A stretch of 5,048 nt of DNA, from positions 1 to 5,048 of the forward strand of contig DUIP01000163.1 in assembly GCA_013330285.1 (NCBI GenBank). Reading direction: 5' to 3'. The position numbers and the translations under genes are program-made. The notes under the pieces were generated by a model. That model saw only the letters and a list, made by a program, of their open reading frames with translations. It did not search any database and was not told the DNA's origin. This DNA is from Candidatus Poseidoniaceae archaeon (lineage in GTDB: Archaea; Thermoplasmatota; Poseidoniia; Poseidoniales; Poseidoniaceae). Each line of letters starts with the position of its first letter. Position 1 is the stretch's first letter. Positions 1-5,048 of this stretch are shown here, piece by piece.

Positions 1-1137
1 CAACAAACCCAAATCAACCTCCCGTTCATCACCATGCGTGATGGCCAACCTGAACACATGGACATGACCTTGAGCCGTGCTAAATTTGAAGATCTGATTT
101 CGAAGCTCATCGAGGCAACAATGGGTCCAACCCGACAAGCCATGAAAGACGCTGGTATCAAGAAAGGCGACGTGGACAAGGTCATCCTTGTTGGCGGGTC
201 TACCCGTGTTCCAGCCGTCCAAGAAGCCGTCGAGAAAGAAGCAGGAAAAGCCCCGTACAAGGGGATCAATCCTGATGAAGCAGTTGCTATGGGCGCTGCA
301 CTTCAGGCAGGAATCATCTCAGGTGACGAAGGCGTTTCTGACATTCTTCTGCTCGACGTCACCCCGTTGACGCTGGGCATAGAAACCCTCGGCGGTGTGA
401 TGACCTCGATGATTGAACGCAACACGACGATCCCGGCTCGACGCTCAGAGATTTATTCCACAGCATCAGATAATCAGCCAGCCGTGACCATCCACGTGCT
501 GCAAGGTGAGCGCAACTTCGCAAAAGACAACGTGACGCTTGGCGAATTTACGCTGATGGGTATTCCAGCCGCTCCACGTGGCACCCCACAAATCGAAGTG
601 ACCTTCGACATCGATGCGAATGGCATCGTCAACGTGAGCGCTAAGGACATGGGCACAGGAAAGGAACAATCGGTGAAGATTGAAGCACAAACCTCCCTCT
701 CTGAAGATGAAATCCAAGCCAAGATTGCAGAAGCCGAGAAGTTCGCAGAAGAAGATCAACTCCGTAAGGCCAAGGTCGAACTACGAAACATGGCAGACCA
801 AGTGGTCTACCAAACCCGGCGAACACTCGATGAATCTGCAGACAAACTCGATGATTCAGAAACCGACCCTGTCAAGGCGCATCTCGACGAACTCGAAAAA
901 ATGGTCCAAGACGAAGACGGCAAGCCGTTGGACATCGATGCCATCGATGACGCAGCAATTCAAGCCAAGGTCAAGGAAGTCGAGGAAGCCATGCACGGTG
1001 TTTCCGCAAAACTCTACGAAGCTGCAGCTGCAGAAATGGCTGAACAGGACGGCTCTGGCGACGATGGCGACATCAATGTTGGTGGCGACGACGTGGTCGA
1101 TGCCGACTTCGAAGTGGTCGAAGACGACGAAGATTGA
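1..1137 (+). CDS. dnaK: Molecular chaperone DnaK (Hsp70), C-terminal 378 residues, 5' end outside window
   Basis: Hsp70 chaperone: it binds exposed hydrophobic segments of unfolded proteins in the cytoplasm under ATP control, normally with DnaJ and GrpE. The frame is open from base 1. The first residues (QQTQINLPFIT) already match the DnaK nucleotide-binding domain, so the ATG at 34 is internal and not the start. Visible residues in order: end of the ATPase domain with VILVGGSTRVP (61-71) and NPDEAVAMGAA (90-100); interdomain linker DILLLD (114-119); beta substrate-binding domain from DVTPLTLGIET to about 230, including TIHVLQGER and APRGTPQIEVTFDID; helical lid about 231-340; then an acidic tail ending DVVDADFEVVEDDED. 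That tail is of the bacterial DnaK type, not eukaryotic EEVD, which fits acquisition of archaeal dnaK from bacteria (known for the family). The segment length fits a normal protein of about 640 residues. No dnaJ follows; the next gene is a chaperonin 63 nt downstream. Identification is very secure. Confidence 0.97.
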   Translation, partial: QQTQINLPFITMRDGQPEHMDMTLSRAKFEDLISKLIEATMGPTRQAMKDAGIKKGDVDKVILVGGSTRVPAVQEAVEKEAGKAPYKGINPDEAVAMGAALQAGIISGDEGVSDILLLDVTPLTLGIETLGGVMTSMIERNTTIPARRSEIYSTASDNQPAVTIHVLQGERNFAKDNVTLGEFTLMGIPAAPRGTPQIEVTFDIDANGIVNVSAKDMGTGKEQSVKIEAQTSLSEDEIQAKIAEAEKFAEEDQLRKAKVELRNMADQVVYQTRRTLDESADKLDDSETDPVKAHLDELEKMVQDEDGKPLDIDAIDDAAIQAKVKEVEEAMHGVSAKLYEAAAAEMAEQDGSGDDGDINVGGDDVVDADFEVVEDDED

Positions 1138-1147
1138 GCAGACTGCT
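1137..1147. repeat. 11-bp palindrome overlapping the dnaK stop codon
   Basis: AGCAG-A-CTGCT is a perfect 5-bp inverted repeat around a single base. It begins at the last base of the dnaK stop codon. The single-base loop rules out an RNA hairpin with all pairs formed, so if it has a role, a dimeric-protein binding site is likelier. An 11-bp palindrome can arise by chance. It is noted because a second inverted repeat lies two bases further on. Confidence 0.35.
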
Positions 1148-1148
1148 A

Positions 1149-1165
1149 TCTTGACCACGTCAAGA
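1149..1165. promoter_or_regulatory. 7-bp perfect inverted repeat upstream of the chaperonin gene (candidate operator or hairpin)
   Basis: TCTTGAC and GTCAAGA are exact reverse complements separated by CAC. They sit in the 63-nt gap between dnaK and the chaperonin gene, 36-52 nt before its ATG. The sequence TTGACC occurs inside the repeat (1151-1156) and again at 1167-1172, 16 nt apart. Neither a T-run nor a strong GC stem follows, so a terminator is unlikely. A binding site for a heat-shock regulator, or a short RNA hairpin between two co-transcribed genes, would fit the position. The structure is seen directly; its role is inferred. Confidence 0.4.
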
Positions 1166-1192
1166 GTTGACCTTATGGCGAGAAGTCGAGTG

Positions 1193-1196
1193 GGTG
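1193..1196 (+). promoter_or_regulatory. Weak Shine-Dalgarno-like GGTG before the chaperonin start
   Basis: GGTG lies four bases before the ATG at 1201 and matches the core of the archaeal anti-SD complement (GGAGGTGAT). The match is only four bases and so weak. The start does not depend on it: an in-frame stop at 1168-1170 lies upstream, and no ATG, GTG or TTG occurs in frame between that stop and 1201. Confidence 0.35.
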
Positions 1197-1200
1197 TGCT

Positions 1201-2793
1201 ATGAGCGATGTTCCAATCCTGAAAGACACCGACCGGTCAACCGGTCGTGGTGCGCTTCAGAAGAACATTCAAGCAGCACTGGCATTGGCTGGAGCAGTAC
1301 GCTCAACACTTGGCCCCCGGGGTCTCGATAAACTTCTGATCGATGATGACGGCAGGACCATGGTCACCAATGACGGCGTAACAGTCCTTGAATCGGCCAA
1401 GGTCGAACACCCTGTGGCTCGAATGATCATTAACGCATCTTCTGTCCAAGACAAAATTGCCAGAGATGGTACAACCTCAACGGTACTGCTCAGCGCAGAA
1501 ATGTTGCAGAATGCTTGGCATCTTGTGACTCAAGGCGTTCATCCTGCGATCATCGCACGAGGTTTTCGTATGGCTGAAGAACATGCAAGGTCGGCATTGA
1601 GCGAACTTTCCTTCCCATCTGATCGTTCTCATCAACTCTTGGCAACAAAGACCTGTTTGACAGGAAAAGGGCATGAGAGCATGCAGACATTGCTTGCCCA
1701 ACTTGCCCTCGACGCTGCAGAAGCCATCTTGATGAAGACTCCACGAGGGCCGCATGCAGATCCAACCCGGGTCAAAATATTGCCACAGTCTGGAGGCACC
1801 ATCGGTGAGAGCAAGCTTGTCACCGGTTTGGTTTTGGCAAAAAACCGAATTCATAATGATATGCCGCGTCACATCAAAGGTGGCAAGATTTTGCTCATTG
1901 ATGGGGGCATAGAACGAAGGGCAATGATGGGAAGTGTCAAACTCAACGTGACTTCAACAGGGGTTCTTGATGCCTTTAGAACCAAAGAAACAGAATTGCT
2001 TGAAGAGCAAGTGGAGCATCTGAAATCCCTTGGCGTCGACTTGTTGGCGTGTAAGGAGGGCATTGACGACGATGTTCGTATGATGCTGACGAAAGCGGGG
2101 ATTAAGGCCTTCAGGCGTGTTGCTCGCTCAGATCTTGATTTGCTTGCTCGTGGTTGTGGTGCGACGCTGGTTCATGACGTCAAGCGAGCCTCCTCTTCGG
2201 ATCTTGGTGCGTTTATCTCAAGCAAGAATGAAACTTGGGGAAGCACCGTTCATTGGATTTTAGAAACTGAAGAGGGCGGAGCGACCTTCATCGCTCGAGG
2301 CAGCACGGAAGCAGTTCTTGGTGAAGTGGAACGATGTTTTGCTGATGCCCTTGGCGTCGCATGCCAACTCGTCGAAGACGCACGCCTCGTGGCGGGCGGT
2401 GGAGCGACACAGGTGGCCCTTGCTCGAAGGCTACGGCGCTATGCGGAATCGATACCCGGTCGTGAACAGTTGGGCATCGAAGCCTTTGCAGACGCATTGG
2501 AAGTGATTCCAAGGGTTTTGGCAGAAAACGCTGGCTTAGACCCCATTGATACACTCCTCAACCTCGTAGCGGCTCAGTCCAATGCTTCTGAATCGACTTC
2601 GGATCACATCGGTCTTGATGTCATAGAACGGCAACCTCGAAACATGCTTGAGCAAGGTGTCATCGAACCTCTACTCATTATCGATCAAGGCATCACAGGA
2701 GCTACCGAAGCCGCAATTTCTGTTCTGAGAATTGACGATGTGCTCTGGGCGAAGCAAGACCCTGCGATGGCGGAAGTTCCAGAAATGGAATGA
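1201..2793 (+). CDS. Group II chaperonin (thermosome/CCT-type Hsp60) subunit, divergent
   Basis: Subunit of the archaeal double-ring, ATP-driven folding chamber with a built-in lid, acting in the cytoplasm. At 530 residues it is close to the usual 540-550. The equatorial domain shows TLGPRGLDKLL (36-46), TNDGVT (56-61) and RDGTT (88-92). The apical domain and lid protrusion span about 205-360, with CKEGIDD (284-290) and AFRRVARSDLDLLA (303-316). The returning intermediate and equatorial part has EVERCFADAL (375-384), VEDARLVAGGGA (391-402), LAENAGLDPIDTL (440-452) and EQGVIEPL (484-491). Asp58, Asp89 and Asp382, at positions used for ATP binding and hydrolysis in the family, are kept. Three consensus positions differ: Arg88 for Gly in GDGTT, Ala394 for Gly in VEDG, and Gln404 for Glu in GGGAxE. 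The tail ends EVPEME, without the Gly/Met-rich tail of many thermosomes. A specialised paralogous subunit is inferred. It probably shares a transcript with dnaK, as no oligo-T lies between them. Confidence 0.96.
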   Translation: MSDVPILKDTDRSTGRGALQKNIQAALALAGAVRSTLGPRGLDKLLIDDDGRTMVTNDGVTVLESAKVEHPVARMIINASSVQDKIARDGTTSTVLLSAEMLQNAWHLVTQGVHPAIIARGFRMAEEHARSALSELSFPSDRSHQLLATKTCLTGKGHESMQTLLAQLALDAAEAILMKTPRGPHADPTRVKILPQSGGTIGESKLVTGLVLAKNRIHNDMPRHIKGGKILLIDGGIERRAMMGSVKLNVTSTGVLDAFRTKETELLEEQVEHLKSLGVDLLACKEGIDDDVRMMLTKAGIKAFRRVARSDLDLLARGCGATLVHDVKRASSSDLGAFISSKNETWGSTVHWILETEEGGATFIARGSTEAVLGEVERCFADALGVACQLVEDARLVAGGGATQVALARRLRRYAESIPGREQLGIEAFADALEVIPRVLAENAGLDPIDTLLNLVAAQSNASESTSDHIGLDVIERQPRNMLEQGVIEPLLIIDQGITGATEAAISVLRIDDVLWAKQDPAMAEVPEME

Positions 2794-2814
2794 CCCTCCA
2801 AATCGTAAGATTAG

Positions 2815-2821
2815 TTTTTTT
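2815..2821 (+). terminator. T7 run, probable archaeal intrinsic terminator after the chaperonin gene
   Basis: Seven consecutive T residues on the coding strand start 22 nt after the chaperonin stop codon. No clear stem precedes them. Archaeal RNA polymerase stops at oligo-T tracts on the non-template strand without needing a hairpin, so this is the best candidate for the end of the dnaK-chaperonin transcript. It is the most obvious T-run in either intergenic gap. Confidence 0.55.
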
Positions 2822-2834
2822 CATAGGATGGTCA

Positions 2835-2842
2835 TTCAAATA
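2835..2842 (+). promoter_or_regulatory. TATA-like element upstream of HMG-CoA synthase
   Basis: TTCAAATA is centred about 27 nt before the ATG at 2866 and follows the T7 terminator candidate. Archaeal TATA boxes lie about 25-27 nt before the transcription start, so the transcript would begin at or just before the ATG, giving a leaderless or very short leader. This agrees with the lack of a properly spaced Shine-Dalgarno sequence. The match to a TATA consensus is imperfect, and no clear BRE is visible. Confidence 0.35.
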
Positions 2843-2865
2843 GGGGTTGATGAGACCTTTTACTG

Positions 2866-4437
2866 ATGGGAACCGAAGGTCAAGCCTGTGTGGGCATCGA
2901 CGACATTGCAATTCACTTTCCTCGTTTGTACATGGATATGAGGGATTTTGCTGAGTTGCGAGGAGCAGATTTTGGCAAATTGAACAAAGGCCTCGGTCTT
3001 GAAGCCATGGCCATTCCAGACGTCCACGAAGACACTGCGACCATGGGCGCTATGGCGGTCATGCAGATTATTGATCGAAACGGCTTGGACCCTAACACCA
3101 TCGGTCGAATGTACCTTGGAACAGAATCGGCTCTTGATGGTGCTAAACCTACAGCGACGTACATTGTCGATATGCTCACTCAACGGTATGAGGAACGCTA
3201 TGGCTCAGAATGCTTCAGAAATTGCGATGTCGTCGATATGACCTTCGCTTGCATTGGTGCTGTTGATGCACTTCACACCACATTGGACTGGGTTGCTCGT
3301 TCAACAGAACATGATGAAAGGGTCGGAATTGTGATTTTCTCTGACAACGCAAAGTACGCTTTGGAATCATCTGGCGAATACACGCAAGGTGCGGGCGGCG
3401 GTGCGTTGTTAATTCGCAGAAACCCACGCCTCCTCGAAATCCCAGATTGCATTGGCGTTTCAACCACTCCAGTTCATGACTTCTTCAAACCACGTCGCGA
3501 AGTGACCCTTCGTTCGGTCATTTCCAATGTCTTGCAATTGGCACAAGAAACCGGTCAGACGGTCAAGAAAGGCCTTGTTGACCGAATGATTCGCCACCTT
3601 CCAGAATCGACCGTGCGAAAGCTCGGTATCTTTTCACATGGTGAAACCAGTGTAAGTGTTCACAGGGATGATCCGATTTTCGATGGCCAATTTTCGAACC
3701 GATGTTACCAATCTGCAGTTCGTCAAGCCTTCCATAATTTTGCTGAGAAAGCCGAGCGCCAGGGTCGTTATACCCATGGTGAAGATGAGCGTATGACGGA
3801 GCAGTGGTCACGTATCATCATGCATTTACCCTATGCGTTCCAGGCAAAGCGAATGTTCCCCGATATCTTCCGCCACGACCGAGAAGAGACTGAAATGTGG
3901 GCCGCAGTCGCCGAACAAATCGGTCCAATGCCCGCTTTCCACGATTCTGATGACCCACAAATCATTGAGATTTGGGAGAAAGCCATGGACGGCTATCGAA
4001 GGGCCATCTCGAAAACCCCAGAATACATTGAATTCCATCAGAGCAGGATCGAAAAAGGTCAGCGAGCAAGCAGCCTCATTGGCAATCAATACACAGGTTC
4101 CATTTTCCTAGCACTTATGTCGACGTTTGAATCCGACCTCGAAGAAAACTGCAACCTCGACAATACCTTGTTTGGCCTCTGTGGTTATGGCTCGGGTGCT
4201 AAGGCAAAGGTGTTTGAGGGCAAGGTCAGTCCACGCTGGAGAGAAGTTGTCTCCCGATGGCATCTTTTCGAACGACTTGCTGGACGTATGGCCATCGATC
4301 ACGTGACCTACGAGAACCTCCACAAAGGCCTCCAAGACGAAAGCGTTGTCACGCCCCAGGGTGAATTTGCTCTGGTTGAAATTGGTGACGAAGGCGTGGA
4401 CGAAGGTGCTCGACGCTATCGGTGGATTGGCGCTTAG
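2866..4437 (+). CDS. Hydroxymethylglutaryl-CoA synthase, long form with an internal insertion
   Basis: Condenses acetyl-CoA with acetoacetyl-CoA to give HMG-CoA, the step before HMG-CoA reductase in the mevalonate pathway that supplies archaeal isoprenoid lipids; cytoplasmic. The thiolase-fold N-terminus has GIDDIAIHFPRLYM (10-23). The catalytic triad is visible: Glu87 in YLGTES, Cys129 in DMTFACIGA, and His320 in IIMHLPY. Other family landmarks are EYTQGAGGGALLI (171-183), HDFFKP (204-209), FDGQFSNRCYQSAV (272-285), NQYTGS (407-412), GYGSG (440-444) and the C-terminal RRYRW. At 523 residues it is far longer than typical archaeal forms of about 350 and bacterial ones of about 390. About 54 extra residues lie between HDFFKP and P-I-F-D-G (about 211-265). 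An in-frame stop at 2851-2853 leaves ATG 2866 as the only ATG start (CTG 2863 is less likely). No spaced Shine-Dalgarno is seen. It has its own candidate promoter, so it is probably transcribed separately from the chaperonin. The family call is secure. Confidence 0.95.
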   Translation: MGTEGQACVGIDDIAIHFPRLYMDMRDFAELRGADFGKLNKGLGLEAMAIPDVHEDTATMGAMAVMQIIDRNGLDPNTIGRMYLGTESALDGAKPTATYIVDMLTQRYEERYGSECFRNCDVVDMTFACIGAVDALHTTLDWVARSTEHDERVGIVIFSDNAKYALESSGEYTQGAGGGALLIRRNPRLLEIPDCIGVSTTPVHDFFKPRREVTLRSVISNVLQLAQETGQTVKKGLVDRMIRHLPESTVRKLGIFSHGETSVSVHRDDPIFDGQFSNRCYQSAVRQAFHNFAEKAERQGRYTHGEDERMTEQWSRIIMHLPYAFQAKRMFPDIFRHDREETEMWAAVAEQIGPMPAFHDSDDPQIIEIWEKAMDGYRRAISKTPEYIEFHQSRIEKGQRASSLIGNQYTGSIFLALMSTFESDLEENCNLDNTLFGLCGYGSGAKAKVFEGKVSPRWREVVSRWHLFERLAGRMAIDHVTYENLHKGLQDESVVTPQGEFALVEIGDEGVDEGARRYRWIGA

Positions 4438-4439
4438 AT

Positions 4440-5048
4440 TTAGAAGTCAAGCACGACCTTTCCGCATTCACCTTGGATGGCGAGTTCGACGGCCTCGGGA
4501 AATTCATCAATGCTCATTCGGTGCGTAAGCACCCGTTCAACATCGATGGCTCCACGCTCAAGCAGCTCATGCATGGTATCCCATGTTGACCACATCTTCC
4601 GTCCGTTGATGCCTTTGAGGTGAAGATAACGGAACACAACATCGTTCATCGGAACCTCTGGTGTTGGATTTCCATACACTGAAAGCACATTGACATAGCC
4701 ACCCATCCGGGTGCTGTGAATGGTGTTCGCCAGTGCTTGTGGAGAGCCAGAAAATTCACAAGAATTGTCAACACCACGGCCTTCTGTGGCATTGAGGATC
4801 TCTTGCACGACGTCGTGTTCTTTACCCAACACAAGGTCCGCTCCCAACTGAATGGCCAAATCCATTCGGTACGTGTTGTCCCAATCAACGGCGATGACCA
4901 TTTTTGCGCCCATTGCCTTGGCTGCATTCACGGCAAACAAGCCAATTGGACCAAGTCCATGAATCGCGACACTCGCGCCTTCTACAGGTCCTCCTGTGAG
5001 GGTGTGTATGGCGTTTCCGAGAGGATCTTGAATTGATGCATGACCCGG
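4440..5048 (-). CDS. tdh: L-threonine 3-dehydrogenase (zinc-dependent MDR family), C-terminal 202 residues, 5' end outside window
   Basis: Oxidises L-threonine with NAD+ to 2-amino-3-ketobutyrate, which is then cleaved to glycine and acetyl-CoA. The reverse-strand frame is open to the window edge. The visible part starts before QDPLGNAIHT (7-16, counted from the window edge), the counterpart of DPFGNAVHT in E. coli Tdh. It continues with the Rossmann fold: GLGPIG at 31-36 and Asp55 at the end of strand 2, suggesting NAD rather than NADP. LKGINGRKMWSTW (144-156) parallels the Tdh-specific IKGIYGREMFETW. THRMSIDEF (175-183) and GKVVLDF close the protein. About 140 N-terminal residues, including the catalytic zinc ligands, lie outside, so activity cannot be judged. 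Another medium-chain polyol dehydrogenase is possible, but the GR-x-M-x-x-TW motif favours Tdh. The gene converges on the HMG-CoA synthase gene with a 2-nt gap. No kbl gene is visible. Confidence 0.85.
   Translation of the reverse strand, partial: PGHASIQDPLGNAIHTLTGGPVEGASVAIHGLGPIGLFAVNAAKAMGAKMVIAVDWDNTYRMDLAIQLGADLVLGKEHDVVQEILNATEGRGVDNSCEFSGSPQALANTIHSTRMGGYVNVLSVYGNPTPEVPMNDVVFRYLHLKGINGRKMWSTWDTMHELLERGAIDVERVLTHRMSIDEFPEAVELAIQGECGKVVLDF

Noticed and set aside
34..36. ATG at 34 as the start of dnaK
   Set aside because: The frame is open to base 1, and the residues before this ATG match the DnaK ATPase domain, so the gene is cut by the window edge and this Met is internal.
1149..1165. 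Inverted repeat as a bacterial-type Rho-independent terminator of dnaK
   Set aside because: The stem is only 7 bp with a 3-base loop and no T-run follows it, so a terminator is not supported.
1174..1177. TATG in CTTATGG about 26 nt before the chaperonin ATG as a TATA box
   Set aside because: The match is too short and GC-flanked to be supported; co-transcription with dnaK explains expression equally well.
680..1204. 174-residue open frame on the plus strand overlapping the end of dnaK and the chaperonin start
   Set aside because: It is an out-of-frame shadow of dnaK with low-complexity Lys/Ser/Thr composition and no recognisable family; the dnaK frame has clear homology over the same bases.
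1477..1872. 131-residue reverse-strand open frame inside the chaperonin gene
   Set aside because: It is antisense to well-conserved chaperonin sequence, its product is Cys/His/Met-rich with no recognisable domain, and no start signals are seen.
2860..3183. 107-residue reverse-strand open frame opposite the HMG-CoA synthase start
   Set aside because: It is an antisense shadow of the conserved N-terminal part of HMG-CoA synthase, with no family resemblance.
4938..4940. TTG start giving a short 166-residue dehydrogenase
   Set aside because: The reverse frame continues to the window edge, and the extra residues carry the Rossmann GLGPIG motif and DPLGNAIHT, so this codon is an internal Leu.
4716..5036. 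106-residue plus-strand open frame opposite the tdh-like gene
   Set aside because: It lies antisense to conserved dehydrogenase sequence and shows no recognisable domain.

Overview
The window holds four genes: the 3' part of a dnaK (Hsp70) gene, a complete group II (thermosome-type) chaperonin gene, a complete gene for a long-form HMG-CoA synthase, and, on the opposite strand, the 3' part of an L-threonine 3-dehydrogenase gene. The combination points to an archaeon. The Hsp60 is of the archaeal/eukaryotic (CCT-like) type, and HMG-CoA synthase belongs to the mevalonate route that archaea use to make their lipids. DnaK, with its bacterial-style C-terminal tail, is the kind of Hsp70 that some mesophilic archaea acquired from bacteria. 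A mesophilic euryarchaeon such as Marine Group II (Poseidoniales) would fit the roughly 50% GC, compact layout and gene set. That placement is inference; archaeal origin is much surer than the lineage.

Layout: 1-1137 (+) is dnaK, open at the left edge. It is followed by a 63-nt spacer with a perfect 7-bp inverted repeat and two copies of TTGACC. 1201-2793 (+) is the chaperonin. The 72-nt spacer 2794-2865 contains a T7 run, a probable archaeal terminator, followed by an AT-rich TATA-like element placed so that the next transcript could be nearly leaderless. 2866-4437 (+) is HMG-CoA synthase. Only two bases separate its stop from the stop of the convergent tdh-like gene at 4440-5048 (-), which runs off the right edge. 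No stretch over 300 nt lacks a gene, and I see no RNA gene, mobile element, CRISPR array or long repeat.

Functionally, the left half is a protein-folding locus. A bacterial-type Hsp70, which holds and releases unfolded chains, sits beside an archaeal-type folding chamber and may be co-transcribed with it. The right half is metabolic: HMG-CoA synthase (acetoacetyl-CoA + acetyl-CoA to HMG-CoA, entering mevalonate and isoprenoid lipid synthesis) and threonine catabolism. The two halves have no evident shared pathway.

I found no clear new multi-gene system. The two points most worth a second look are an insertion of about 54 residues in the HMG-CoA synthase, just before the conserved P-[IV]-x-D-G element, and a chaperonin with three changed ATP-site consensus positions (RDGTT for GDGTT, VEDA for VEDG, GGGATQ for GGGAxE), which suggests a specialised paralogous subunit. 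All family alignments here were made from memory.
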